From an uncultured Collinsella sp. (GTDB taxonomy: Bacteria; Actinomycetota; Coriobacteriia; Coriobacteriales; Coriobacteriaceae): a DNA stretch of 11,669 nucleotides. The position numbers and the translations under genes are program-made. Positions 7,293 to 11,669 of this stretch are shown piece by piece. A model generated the notes under the pieces. It was not told the origin of the DNA. It was given only the letters and a program-made list of their open reading frames with translations, and did not search any database. Each line of letters starts with the position of its first letter. The stretch's first letter is position 1. The stretch is from NCBI GenBank assembly GCA_900752425.1, contig CAADVE010000087.1:1-11669 (forward strand). The letters run 5' to 3'.

Positions 7293-8581
7293 TGGCCCGT
7301 TTCCCCCTTGTTCCCACGGCACCCGAGCCCGAGCGTGCCATATTAGTTGGTGTTGAGTGGCGCGACAATGCATGGCCGCTCGATCGCTCGCTTGATGAGC
7401 TGGAGCGTCTTACCCACACGGCTGGTGCCCAGTGCGTGGCACGCTTGTCACAGCGTTTGGTAAAGCCGTATCCTAAATCGTTTATCGGTTCCGGTAAGGT
7501 TGAAGAGCTGTGCGGCCTGGTGCATCGCATGGATGCCGATGTCGTTATTTTTGACGACGACCTGACGCCCTCGCAGCAATCCTATTTGGAGAAAGCCGTG
7601 GGCGAGCCGGTAAAGATTATCGATCGTACGGCACTGATCTTGGATATTTTTGGCCTGCATGCTCAGACGCGTGAGGGACGCCTACAGGTACAGCTGGCAC
7701 AGCTTCAATATCTGTTGCCTCGTCTGCGTGGCATGTGGAGCCATCTCGCCAAGGAACAGACGCGCGGCGGCATCGGCTCACGCTTTGGTCAGGGCGAAAG
7801 TCAGCTCGAGGTCGACCGTCGCCTCATTCGTAATAAGATCGCTGCGCTTCGTCGTGAGCTCAAGCAGGTTGAACAGCGTCGCGATGTTCAATCCAAGAGC
7901 CGCATTGAGTCACCGGCGTTTCGCGTCGCGTTAGCCGGTTATACCAATGCGGGTAAATCGTCGTTGCTCAATCGTCTGACCGGATCTACGGTGCTTTCGC
8001 AGGACAAGCTGTTTGCTACGCTCGACCCGACGACGCGTTCGTATCGCCTGCCCGGCGGTCGTGGCATGACGATTACCGATACTGTTGGCTTTATTCAAAA
8101 GCTACCGCATGGTCTCGTTGATGCCTTTAAGTCCACGCTGTCTGAGGTTCTTGGTGCCGATCTGATCCTTAAAGTTGTGGATGCCTCTGACGAGGACTAC
8201 GAGCGCCAGCTCGAGGCAGTCGATCGCGTTCTTGACGAGATCGGTGCCGGCGAGCGTTTGACGCTTACGGTGTTCAATAAAATCGATCTTCTCGATAGCG
8301 TTGATCGATTGAGTTTCCGTCGTCGCTATCCCGAGGCCGTGCTGTTCTCGGCCCAGACGGGCGAGGGACTCGACGATCTCGTCGACCGTATTGCTCGCGA
8401 GGCGGCTGCCACCGATGTGTTGCTCTCCGCTGAAATCCCGTATCGCGAGGGCGCCCTCATCACGCTGGTGCATGAACAGGGAACCCTTTTGCACGAGGAA
8501 TATCTTGAGGGCGGCGTTCGTATTGTTGCGAAGCTGCCGGCTCGTATCGCGCCGCGGCTCAAGCGTTATCGCACCGAGTAG
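7292..8581 (+). CDS. hflX: Ribosome-associated GTPase HflX
   Basis: HflX is a translation-factor-class GTPase that binds the 50S subunit and splits or rescues stalled ribosomes under stress. The 429 residues show the HflX N-terminal domain (about 15-150, with PKSFIGSGKVEEL and FDDDLTPSQQ), a helical linker with the glycine-rich GGIGSRFGQGE (159-169), and the GTPase domain. G1 is GYTNAGKSS (216-224), G3 is DTVGF (263-267), G4 is NKID (329-332) and G5 resembles SAQTGEG (353-359). A short C-terminal domain follows. GAGG at 7281-7284 lies 7 bases before the ATG, so this start has its own ribosome binding site as well as the TAATG overlap with miaA. The miaA-hflX pairing is common; no hfq lies between them here. 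The last 16 bases overlap the convergent minus-strand gene. Confidence 0.96.
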   Translation: MARFPLVPTAPEPERAILVGVEWRDNAWPLDRSLDELERLTHTAGAQCVARLSQRLVKPYPKSFIGSGKVEELCGLVHRMDADVVIFDDDLTPSQQSYLEKAVGEPVKIIDRTALILDIFGLHAQTREGRLQVQLAQLQYLLPRLRGMWSHLAKEQTRGGIGSRFGQGESQLEVDRRLIRNKIAALRRELKQVEQRRDVQSKSRIESPAFRVALAGYTNAGKSSLLNRLTGSTVLSQDKLFATLDPTTRSYRLPGGRGMTITDTVGFIQKLPHGLVDAFKSTLSEVLGADLILKVVDASDEDYERQLEAVDRVLDEIGAGERLTLTVFNKIDLLDSVDRLSFRRRYPEAVLFSAQTGEGLDDLVDRIAREAAATDVLLSAEIPYREGALITLVHEQGTLLHEEYLEGGVRIVAKLPARIAPRLKRYRTE

Positions 8582-9270
8582 ACGAGCTCCAAAAAGCCCA
8601 GAATAATGGGCTGATGCAGTAGATAAAAGGGGAGTGCGTGACGTCCAAGGCTGGCGAGCGCCGGGATGGGATTGGCGTAGGCCCAGCTAGGGACGGTCTT
8701 ATCGATTCCCTTCGCTATGTGTGCGGCGAAGTATCCTGCAAGATACATAAAGAAAAACGGGATGATGGGGTAGTAATCACCTGAGACAAACCCAGGGCTC
8801 GGAAATCCCAGCCACGCCAGGTAGGGGACAGGGTAGATCGTTTTGGGGATGCTCCAGGTGAGGGCAAACAACAAAAGGCATAGGGACATGCCCCATCTCG
8901 CCGATATCTTCTTAAGGACGGGATCGGTCAACGCCACGATGCCGGTACATGCGGCCATGCAGTAGATGATGCCAAAATTAACCGAATCGTCTACTGAGAC
9001 AAGTGTTGTTGCCAACCAGACGACGAGTGCTGCTAAGGCGTATTTGGCGGCACGTTTGATATTGTTGCGCGAAAGGGTGCACATCCAACCCGCGATAAAC
9101 AAAAATACCCAGCTGATGCTGGCGCGCCAGATGTCTTGAAAGACAGTCTGGGTAAACCAGGGCATATCCCAGTCGTACAGGTAGGCAAGATCGTAGCAAG
9201 CGTGAAAACCTGCCATTGAAATCATCGTAAGCCCGCGGAAGGTATCAAAGATGGTGATGCGTTTTTGCAT
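8566..9270 (-). CDS. Multi-pass membrane acyltransferase-like protein (DUF1624 / heparan-alpha-glucosaminide N-acetyltransferase type)
   Basis: This 234-residue integral membrane protein has about seven predicted membrane segments: roughly residues 11-31, 48-66, 73-91, 99-116, 126-141, 167-185 and 210-230. The N-terminal motif RITIFDTFRGLTM with H23 in AGFHACYDL and the C-terminal LGRHALPFYLLHQP are the signatures I associate with the DUF1624/HGSNAT-like catalytic domain. This family is thought to move acyl groups across membranes to sugars; its substrate in bacteria is generally unknown, so the specific reaction is not assignable. Its ATG overlaps the lexA stop by one base (TAATG on the minus strand), and there is no clear ribosome binding site, so it is probably made from lexA transcripts by translational coupling. 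Its 3' end overlaps the end of hflX by 16 bases, tail to tail. Confidence 0.85.
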   Translation of the reverse strand: MQKRITIFDTFRGLTMISMAGFHACYDLAYLYDWDMPWFTQTVFQDIWRASISWVFLFIAGWMCTLSRNNIKRAAKYALAALVVWLATTLVSVDDSVNFGIIYCMAACTGIVALTDPVLKKISARWGMSLCLLLFALTWSIPKTIYPVPYLAWLGFPSPGFVSGDYYPIIPFFFMYLAGYFAAHIAKGIDKTVPSWAYANPIPALASLGRHALPFYLLHQPIILGFLELVYSVR

Positions 9271-9914
9271 TACGAGAACCGGCGCATCAAGCCGACGACT
9301 TTGCCCAAGATAACGGGATTCGTTGCATAGATAGGCTCCATGGTGTCATTCTCAGGCTGCAGGCGTACGCGTCCCTGCTCCTTGTAGAACGTCTTGACGG
9401 TCGCTGAACCATCAATCATAGCCACGACAATTTCGCCGTTCATGGCACTCTTTTGTTCACGGACGATGATGTAATCGCCATTGAAGATACCGACATTGAT
9501 CATTGAGCTCCCATGCACCTCAAGGATAAAGGAACCCTGATCAGTGGCGATTTCGGTCGGGATAGTAAATGTGTCTTCGATATTCTGCTCGGCCAGAATG
9601 GGAATCCCAGCCGCGACGCGACCAACGAGCGGTAGTGAGACCGTTCCGCGAGGTGCGGTGGTCTCGTCAGATTTAGAAATTGAGACAGAGGAACCGTCCT
9701 CGTTAAAGAGTTCCAGAGCGCGCGGTTTGGTGGCATCGCGCTTGAGTAGCCCGCGCGCCTCCAGGGCAGATAGATGGGCGTGCACGGTGCTGGGGGAGGA
9801 AAGGCCCACGGCAGAAGCCATCTCGCGCACGCTGGGCGGATAACCCTTCTCCTGCTGATATTCCTTGATGAAGTCGTAAATTTGCTGCTGACGCTTGGTA
9901 ATTTTGCGAGCCAT
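9270..9914 (-). CDS. lexA: SOS repressor LexA
   Basis: LexA represses DNA-damage genes and cleaves itself when stimulated by RecA filaments. The 214-residue product starts with a winged helix-turn-helix (about residues 1-68: KRQQQIYDFI, GYPPSVREMASAVGL, STVHAHLSALEARGLL). After a linker comes the S24 peptidase domain. The self-cleavage site is the A102-G103 bond in VGRVAAGIP, and the catalytic pair is S137 (HGSSMINVGI) and K174 (ATVKTFYK). I chose the ATG at 9914 (MARKITKRQQQ) because AGAGG lies 8 bases upstream; the reading frame stays open further upstream but has no family similarity there. Three LexA-box-like sites lie between this gene and the divergent LysM gene, implying autoregulation. 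The downstream membrane gene is translationally coupled. Confidence 0.97.
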   Translation of the reverse strand: MARKITKRQQQIYDFIKEYQQEKGYPPSVREMASAVGLSSPSTVHAHLSALEARGLLKRDATKPRALELFNEDGSSVSISKSDETTAPRGTVSLPLVGRVAAGIPILAEQNIEDTFTIPTEIATDQGSFILEVHGSSMINVGIFNGDYIIVREQKSAMNGEIVVAMIDGSATVKTFYKEQGRVRLQPENDTMEPIYATNPVILGKVVGLMRRFS

Positions 9915-9937
9915 CAGGGCATCCTCTCTACCCATGT

Positions 9938-9951
9938 CAAACAAATGTTCG
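9938..9951. promoter_or_regulatory. LexA (SOS) box A, lexA-proximal
   Basis: CAAACAAATGTTCG matches the Gram-positive/actinobacterial pattern CGAAC-N4-GTTCG with a single change (G to A at position 2). It begins 24 bp upstream of the lexA start codon and 28 bp from box B. Confidence 0.7.
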
Positions 9952-9959
9952 AATTTTGC

Positions 9960-9987
9960 TTGACAGGAACAACTGTTCGAAGATAAT
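9960..9987 (+). promoter_or_regulatory. Sigma70-type promoter of the LysM gene, overlapped by a LexA box
   Basis: A perfect -35 box TTGACA (9960-9965) is followed after 16 bp by GATAAT (9982-9987), five of six matches to the -10 consensus. Transcription would start near 9994, leaving a leader of about 84 nt. The spacer is almost entirely filled by LexA box B (9966-9979), and box C covers the predicted start point. Bound LexA should therefore block polymerase directly. Confidence 0.75.
9966..9979. promoter_or_regulatory. LexA (SOS) box B, inside the LysM promoter spacer
   Basis: GGAACAACTGTTCG differs from CGAAC-N4-GTTCG only at its first base. It lies exactly between the -35 and -10 boxes of the divergent LysM promoter. 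It is also within the region that must hold the lexA promoter, which I could not assign with confidence. Confidence 0.8.
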
Positions 9988-9993
9988 AATAAC

Positions 9994-10007
9994 CGAACAT
10001 TCGTTCT
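9994..10007. promoter_or_regulatory. LexA (SOS) box C, over the LysM transcription start
   Basis: CGAACATTCGTTCT has a perfect left half and full core (AAC-N4-GTTC), with one change at the last base. It starts 28 bp after box B and coincides with the predicted first transcribed bases of the LysM mRNA. Confidence 0.8.
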
Positions 10008-10033
10008 CGCGCTAGACATTTTTGTCCGCGCGG
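10007..10033 (+). promoter_or_regulatory. Hairpin in the LysM gene leader
   Basis: GACA (10015-10018) pairs with TGTC (10023-10026) around a TTTT loop. Below a small internal loop, CGCGC (10008-10012) pairs with GCGCG (10028-10032). It lies near the 5' end of the predicted LysM mRNA. It has no T-tract and no known riboswitch signature; the role is unknown. Confidence 0.3.
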
Positions 10034-10077
10034 CTTGATAAAACTGTTCTCAGCAAAACACGCGAGAGGAGAACATG

Positions 10078-10527
10078 ATGAACGCAACGAATATGGTCCA
10101 GGGAAACCTCGCCCTTAAGCTCGAGACGTCTGCAGAATACACTTTTACGGTTGTTCAGGGTGGCCGCTCCGGCTTTCAGCCTTTGACCGTAAAGCCTGCT
10201 CGCAATCAGCAGGCTGTAGCCGCGCCGGGCCGCGTTGCCCTGGAGGTTCCGACGATTGTCGCCGTTGCCGTTGCGCTTACGCTCTTCTTTGTCCTCGCTA
10301 CGTCGGTCTTTAGCGCTCGTCACGCCGCGTATGCCGAGTCCGTTTCCAACGTTACCTATGAGACCATTCGCGTTCAGTCTGGTGATTCTCTTTGGTCGCT
10401 TGCCGAGGAATATCCAATCAAAGGCCTTTCCACGCAAGAGACTTCCGACATGATCCGTAACGTCAATCATCTGGAGCATGGTTCGCTCGCCGCCGGTGCG
10501 CATCTTAAGGTTCCTGCTCGTTCGTAA
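10078..10527 (+). CDS. Single-pass membrane LysM protein, probable SOS-induced cell division inhibitor (YneA/DivS/Rv2719c type)
   Basis: Numbered from the ATG at 10075, this protein of about 150 residues has a cytoplasmic N-terminal region of about 57 residues. One transmembrane helix follows (58-80, VPTIVAVAVALTLFFVLATS), then a short linker and a single LysM domain at 95-147 (IRVQSGDSLWSLAEEYP ... GAHLKVP). LysM binds peptidoglycan, so the C-terminus is expected outside the membrane. B. subtilis yneA, C. glutamicum divS and M. tuberculosis Rv2719c are small LexA-controlled division suppressors or cell-wall proteins next to and divergent from lexA; location, layout and LexA boxes all fit this role. 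The inference rests on context, not on a direct sequence match. AGGAG (10067-10071) is 6 bases from the ATG at 10078 and 3 bases from the ATG at 10075, so I favour 10078 (149 residues). nrdR follows 51 bases after its stop. Confidence 0.85.
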   Translation: MNATNMVQGNLALKLETSAEYTFTVVQGGRSGFQPLTVKPARNQQAVAAPGRVALEVPTIVAVAVALTLFFVLATSVFSARHAAYAESVSNVTYETIRVQSGDSLWSLAEEYPIKGLSTQETSDMIRNVNHLEHGSLAAGAHLKVPARS

Positions 10528-10540
10528 TCATTATCGCGCT

Positions 10541-10584
10541 GCGCATGGTACCCTTGTTATCGTTTAAGAGGAGGTACCATGCGC
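10541..10584 (+). promoter_or_regulatory. 12-bp perfect inverted repeat enclosing the nrdR ribosome binding site and start codon
   Basis: GCGCATGGTACC (10541-10552) is the exact reverse complement of GGTACCATGCGC (10573-10584). The right arm contains the nrdR ATG (10579-10581) and the last two bases of the ribosome binding site AGGAGG (10569-10574). With one bulged A (10572), pairing can continue between CTT (10553-10555) and AGG (10569-10571), so the whole ribosome binding site and start codon could be hidden in the mRNA. It could equally be a DNA operator. It does not resemble the NrdR-box pattern I know. Confidence 0.65.
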
Positions 10585-11022
10585 TGTCCCAAATGCGGCA
10601 AGGCACATACCCGCGTCGTTGATTCCCGTATGCAGGAGTCAAATAACACCATTAAGCGTCGCCGCGAATGTTGCTCGTGTAACTATCGCTTTACAACGTT
10701 CGAACGATGCGAAGACCCAATCGAGGTCATTAAGTCGGACGGAACCAAGCAGCGGTTCGATCGCAATAAGCTGCTCGTCGGCTTGATGCGCGCCACTATC
10801 AAGCGCGATATCGACACTAAGAAGCTCAATGAGATTATCGATGACATCGAGGTCGAGCTGCGCTCTCGCACGCTGACGGCCGTTACGTCCCATGAGTTGG
10901 GTGACATGGTACTCAAGCGCTTGGCCAAGATCGACAAGGTGGCGTACATCCGCTTTGCCTCGGTCTACCGCGATTTCAAAGACGTCGATGAGTTTCTGCA
11001 AGAGCTCGACAAGCTAAGGTGA
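10579..11022 (+). CDS. nrdR: Transcriptional repressor NrdR
   Basis: NrdR senses dATP/ATP and represses ribonucleotide reductase genes. The 147-residue product has the N-terminal zinc ribbon with cysteines C3, C6, C31 and C34 (MRCPKCGK ... RRECCSCNYRFTTFE), including the typical TRVVDSR. It is followed by an ATP-cone domain from about residue 49 to 139 (IEVIKSDGTKQRFDRNKL ... VAYIRFASVYRDFKDVDEF). Length and motifs are standard. The start at 10579 has a strong AGGAGG with a 4-base spacer, but both lie in an inverted repeat that could block initiation. It lies behind the SOS-controlled LysM gene and before dut, linking dNTP supply with DNA-damage control. The lexA / LysM / nrdR order is conserved in mycobacteria and corynebacteria. 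Confidence 0.96.
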   Translation: MRCPKCGKAHTRVVDSRMQESNNTIKRRRECCSCNYRFTTFERCEDPIEVIKSDGTKQRFDRNKLLVGLMRATIKRDIDTKKLNEIIDDIEVELRSRTLTAVTSHELGDMVLKRLAKIDKVAYIRFASVYRDFKDVDEFLQELDKLR

Positions 11023-11026
11023 TTCC

Positions 11027-11470
11027 ATGTCCAACATTACCGTCAACATAAAGCGTCTCGACCCCACCGTCGAGCTTCCCAAATACGCCCATCCCACCGA
11101 TGCCGGCTTGGATTTGCGCTCCAACGAGGACTGCATTCTGAAGCCCTTCGAACGCCGTCTGGTCTCTACTGGGCTGGCCATCGCCCTGCCCGATGGCTAC
11201 GCCGGCTTCGTGCAGCCCCGCAGCGGTTTGGCCATCAAGCAGGGCCTGTCTATAGTCAACACGCCGGGCCTCATCGATGCCCACTACCGAGGAGAACTCA
11301 AGGTTATCCTCATCAACCTGGATCCCACCAACAACATCCAAATCAATAAAGGCGACCGCATAGCCCAACTCGTCATACAAGAAGTCCCCACGGTCAACCT
11401 CATAGAAGTAGAAGAACTAGACGAAACCGACCGAGGCAAAGGAGGCTTCGGCTCTAGCGGCGTCGCCTAG
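11027..11470 (+). CDS. dut: Deoxyuridine 5'-triphosphate nucleotidohydrolase (dUTPase)
   Basis: Trimeric dUTPase hydrolyses dUTP to dUMP and pyrophosphate, limiting uracil in DNA and feeding dTMP synthesis. All five motifs are present in the 147 residues: motif 1 DAGLDLRS (25-32), motif 2 PRSGLA (64-69), motif 3 GLIDAHYRGELKV (81-93), motif 4 GDRIAQLVI (109-117) and the C-terminal P-loop-like RGKGGFGSSG (136-145). It starts 4 bases after the nrdR stop, with AAGGTGA (11016-11022) overlapping that stop as ribosome binding site, so it is co-transcribed with nrdR. Codon choice is odd for the window: five ATA isoleucine codons, and in the last 50 codons only GAA for glutamate plus CTA, GGA and CGA codons, whereas the neighbours favour GAG, CTG and CGC/CGT. 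Confidence 0.97.
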   Translation: MSNITVNIKRLDPTVELPKYAHPTDAGLDLRSNEDCILKPFERRLVSTGLAIALPDGYAGFVQPRSGLAIKQGLSIVNTPGLIDAHYRGELKVILINLDPTNNIQINKGDRIAQLVIQEVPTVNLIEVEELDETDRGKGGFGSSGVA

Positions 11471-11485
11471 GGCGCTCGTATCCCT

Positions 11486-11588
11486 CCCGCCCGGGGCTTA
11501 CCTATATCATTCCATGCTCAAACATTCTCGCGTCGCTTCGCTCGCTGCGAACCTGCGCGGGGAACGATTTAGTTAAGCCCCGGGCGGG
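11486..11588. repeat. 15-bp perfect inverted repeat enclosing a structured 73-nt segment
   Basis: CCCGCCCGGGGCTTA (11486-11500) is exactly repeated in reverse complement at 11574-11588. The enclosed 73 nt contain nested complementarity: TTCGC (11537-11541) with GCGAA (11547-11551), and CTCGCG (11527-11532) with CGCGGG (11556-11561). The element begins 15 bp after the dut stop and contains no supported ORF. It could be a mobile or dispersed intergenic repeat, a structured RNA, or an elaborate transcription end; no clear T-tract follows the right arm. Confidence 0.6.
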
Positions 11589-11622
11589 CGGCTACTCGCT
11601 TGAAACAATATTTACTTTTCTA

Positions 11623-11669
11623 GTAAGCCGATGCGACAAAGGGGCTGTCCCTTTGTCGCATCGGCTTAC
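11623..11669. repeat. Perfect 21-bp-stem hairpin at the window edge
   Basis: The 21 bases at 11623-11643 (beginning GTAAGCCGATGCGAC) are the exact reverse complement of 11649-11669, with loop GCTGT at 11644-11648. The right arm ends at the last base of the window, so the stem may be longer. The GACAAAGGGGCTGTCCCTTTGTC core looks like the intergenic palindromic repeats seen in many Gram-positive and actinobacterial genomes (my recollection, not searched). Options are a dispersed REP-like element or a factor-independent terminator whose T-tract, if any, lies beyond the window. Confidence 0.65.

Noticed and set aside
9935..9940. A minus-strand TTGACA as -35 box for lexA
   Set aside because: It is 21 bp before the lexA start codon, so its -10 box would fall at or inside the coding region. 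The true lexA promoter remains unassigned.
9915..10019. N-terminally extended LexA starting in the SOS-box region
   Set aside because: The extra residues show no LexA similarity and would be coded by DNA that holds the LexA boxes; the ATG at 9914 has a proper ribosome binding site.
10037..10050. A fourth LexA box near AAACTGTTCT
   Set aside because: Only the right half (GTTCT) fits; the left half (GATAA) has one match of five, and it is out of the 28-bp phase.
10545..10622. A 25-codon leader ORF starting in the left arm of the nrdR inverted repeat
   Set aside because: It has no ribosome binding site, overlaps nrdR in another frame and its ATG is simply the mirror of the palindrome.
1..11669. 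CRISPR arrays, tRNA or rRNA genes, prophage or insertion-sequence genes
   Set aside because: No direct-repeat arrays, tRNA-like sequences, transposase or integrase signatures were seen by eye on either strand.

Overview
The window (about 11.7 kb, GC-rich, strong G/C preference at third codon positions) looks like a chromosomal housekeeping region of a Coriobacteriia actinobacterium, most likely Collinsella or a close relative. That is a judgement from protein character and gene order; no database search was run. The order recA-recX ... miaB-miaA-hflX ... lexA / LysM gene-nrdR matches the backbone remembered from Mycobacterium (recA, recX, miaB, miaA, hflX, lexA, Rv2719c, nrdR), here compressed and interleaved with rny and spoVS, which are more typical of Firmicutes-like chromosomes. 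Nothing looks like a prophage, transposon, CRISPR array or defence island.

Left part (1-1645): the 3' portion of recA, cut by the window edge, is followed by recX. Middle part (1646-8581, all + strand): a leader with a good sigma70-type promoter and two hairpins precedes rny (RNase Y). Then come a GHKL-fold ATPase of unknown role, a SpoVS/Alba-like protein, and the tightly packed miaB, miaA and hflX genes (tRNA A37 modification and a ribosome-associated GTPase). Several junctions are stop/start overlaps (TAATG) or have a one-base gap, which suggests translational coupling.

Right part (8566-11470): on the minus strand, lexA and a multi-pass membrane acyltransferase-like gene share a TAATG overlap. 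The acyltransferase-like gene runs convergently into the end of hflX. Divergent from lexA is a gene for a one-TM LysM protein, followed by nrdR and dut. The lexA/LysM intergenic region carries three LexA-box-like sites exactly 28 bp apart. The middle site fills the spacer of the LysM promoter, so the LysM protein is probably an SOS-induced division regulator of the YneA/DivS/Rv2719c kind. nrdR begins inside a perfect 12-bp inverted repeat that could hide its ribosome binding site and start codon.

The last 199 bases have no gene but hold two strong inverted repeats: 15-bp arms around 73 nt, and a perfect 21-bp-stem hairpin ending at the window edge. Functionally the window combines the SOS core (recA, recX, lexA, LysM effector), nucleotide-pool control (nrdR, dut), RNA decay (rny) and tRNA/ribosome maintenance (miaB, miaA, hflX). 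The least explained pieces are the GHKL ATPase between rny and spoVS, the acyltransferase coupled to lexA, the nrdR start hairpin and the two terminal repeats.
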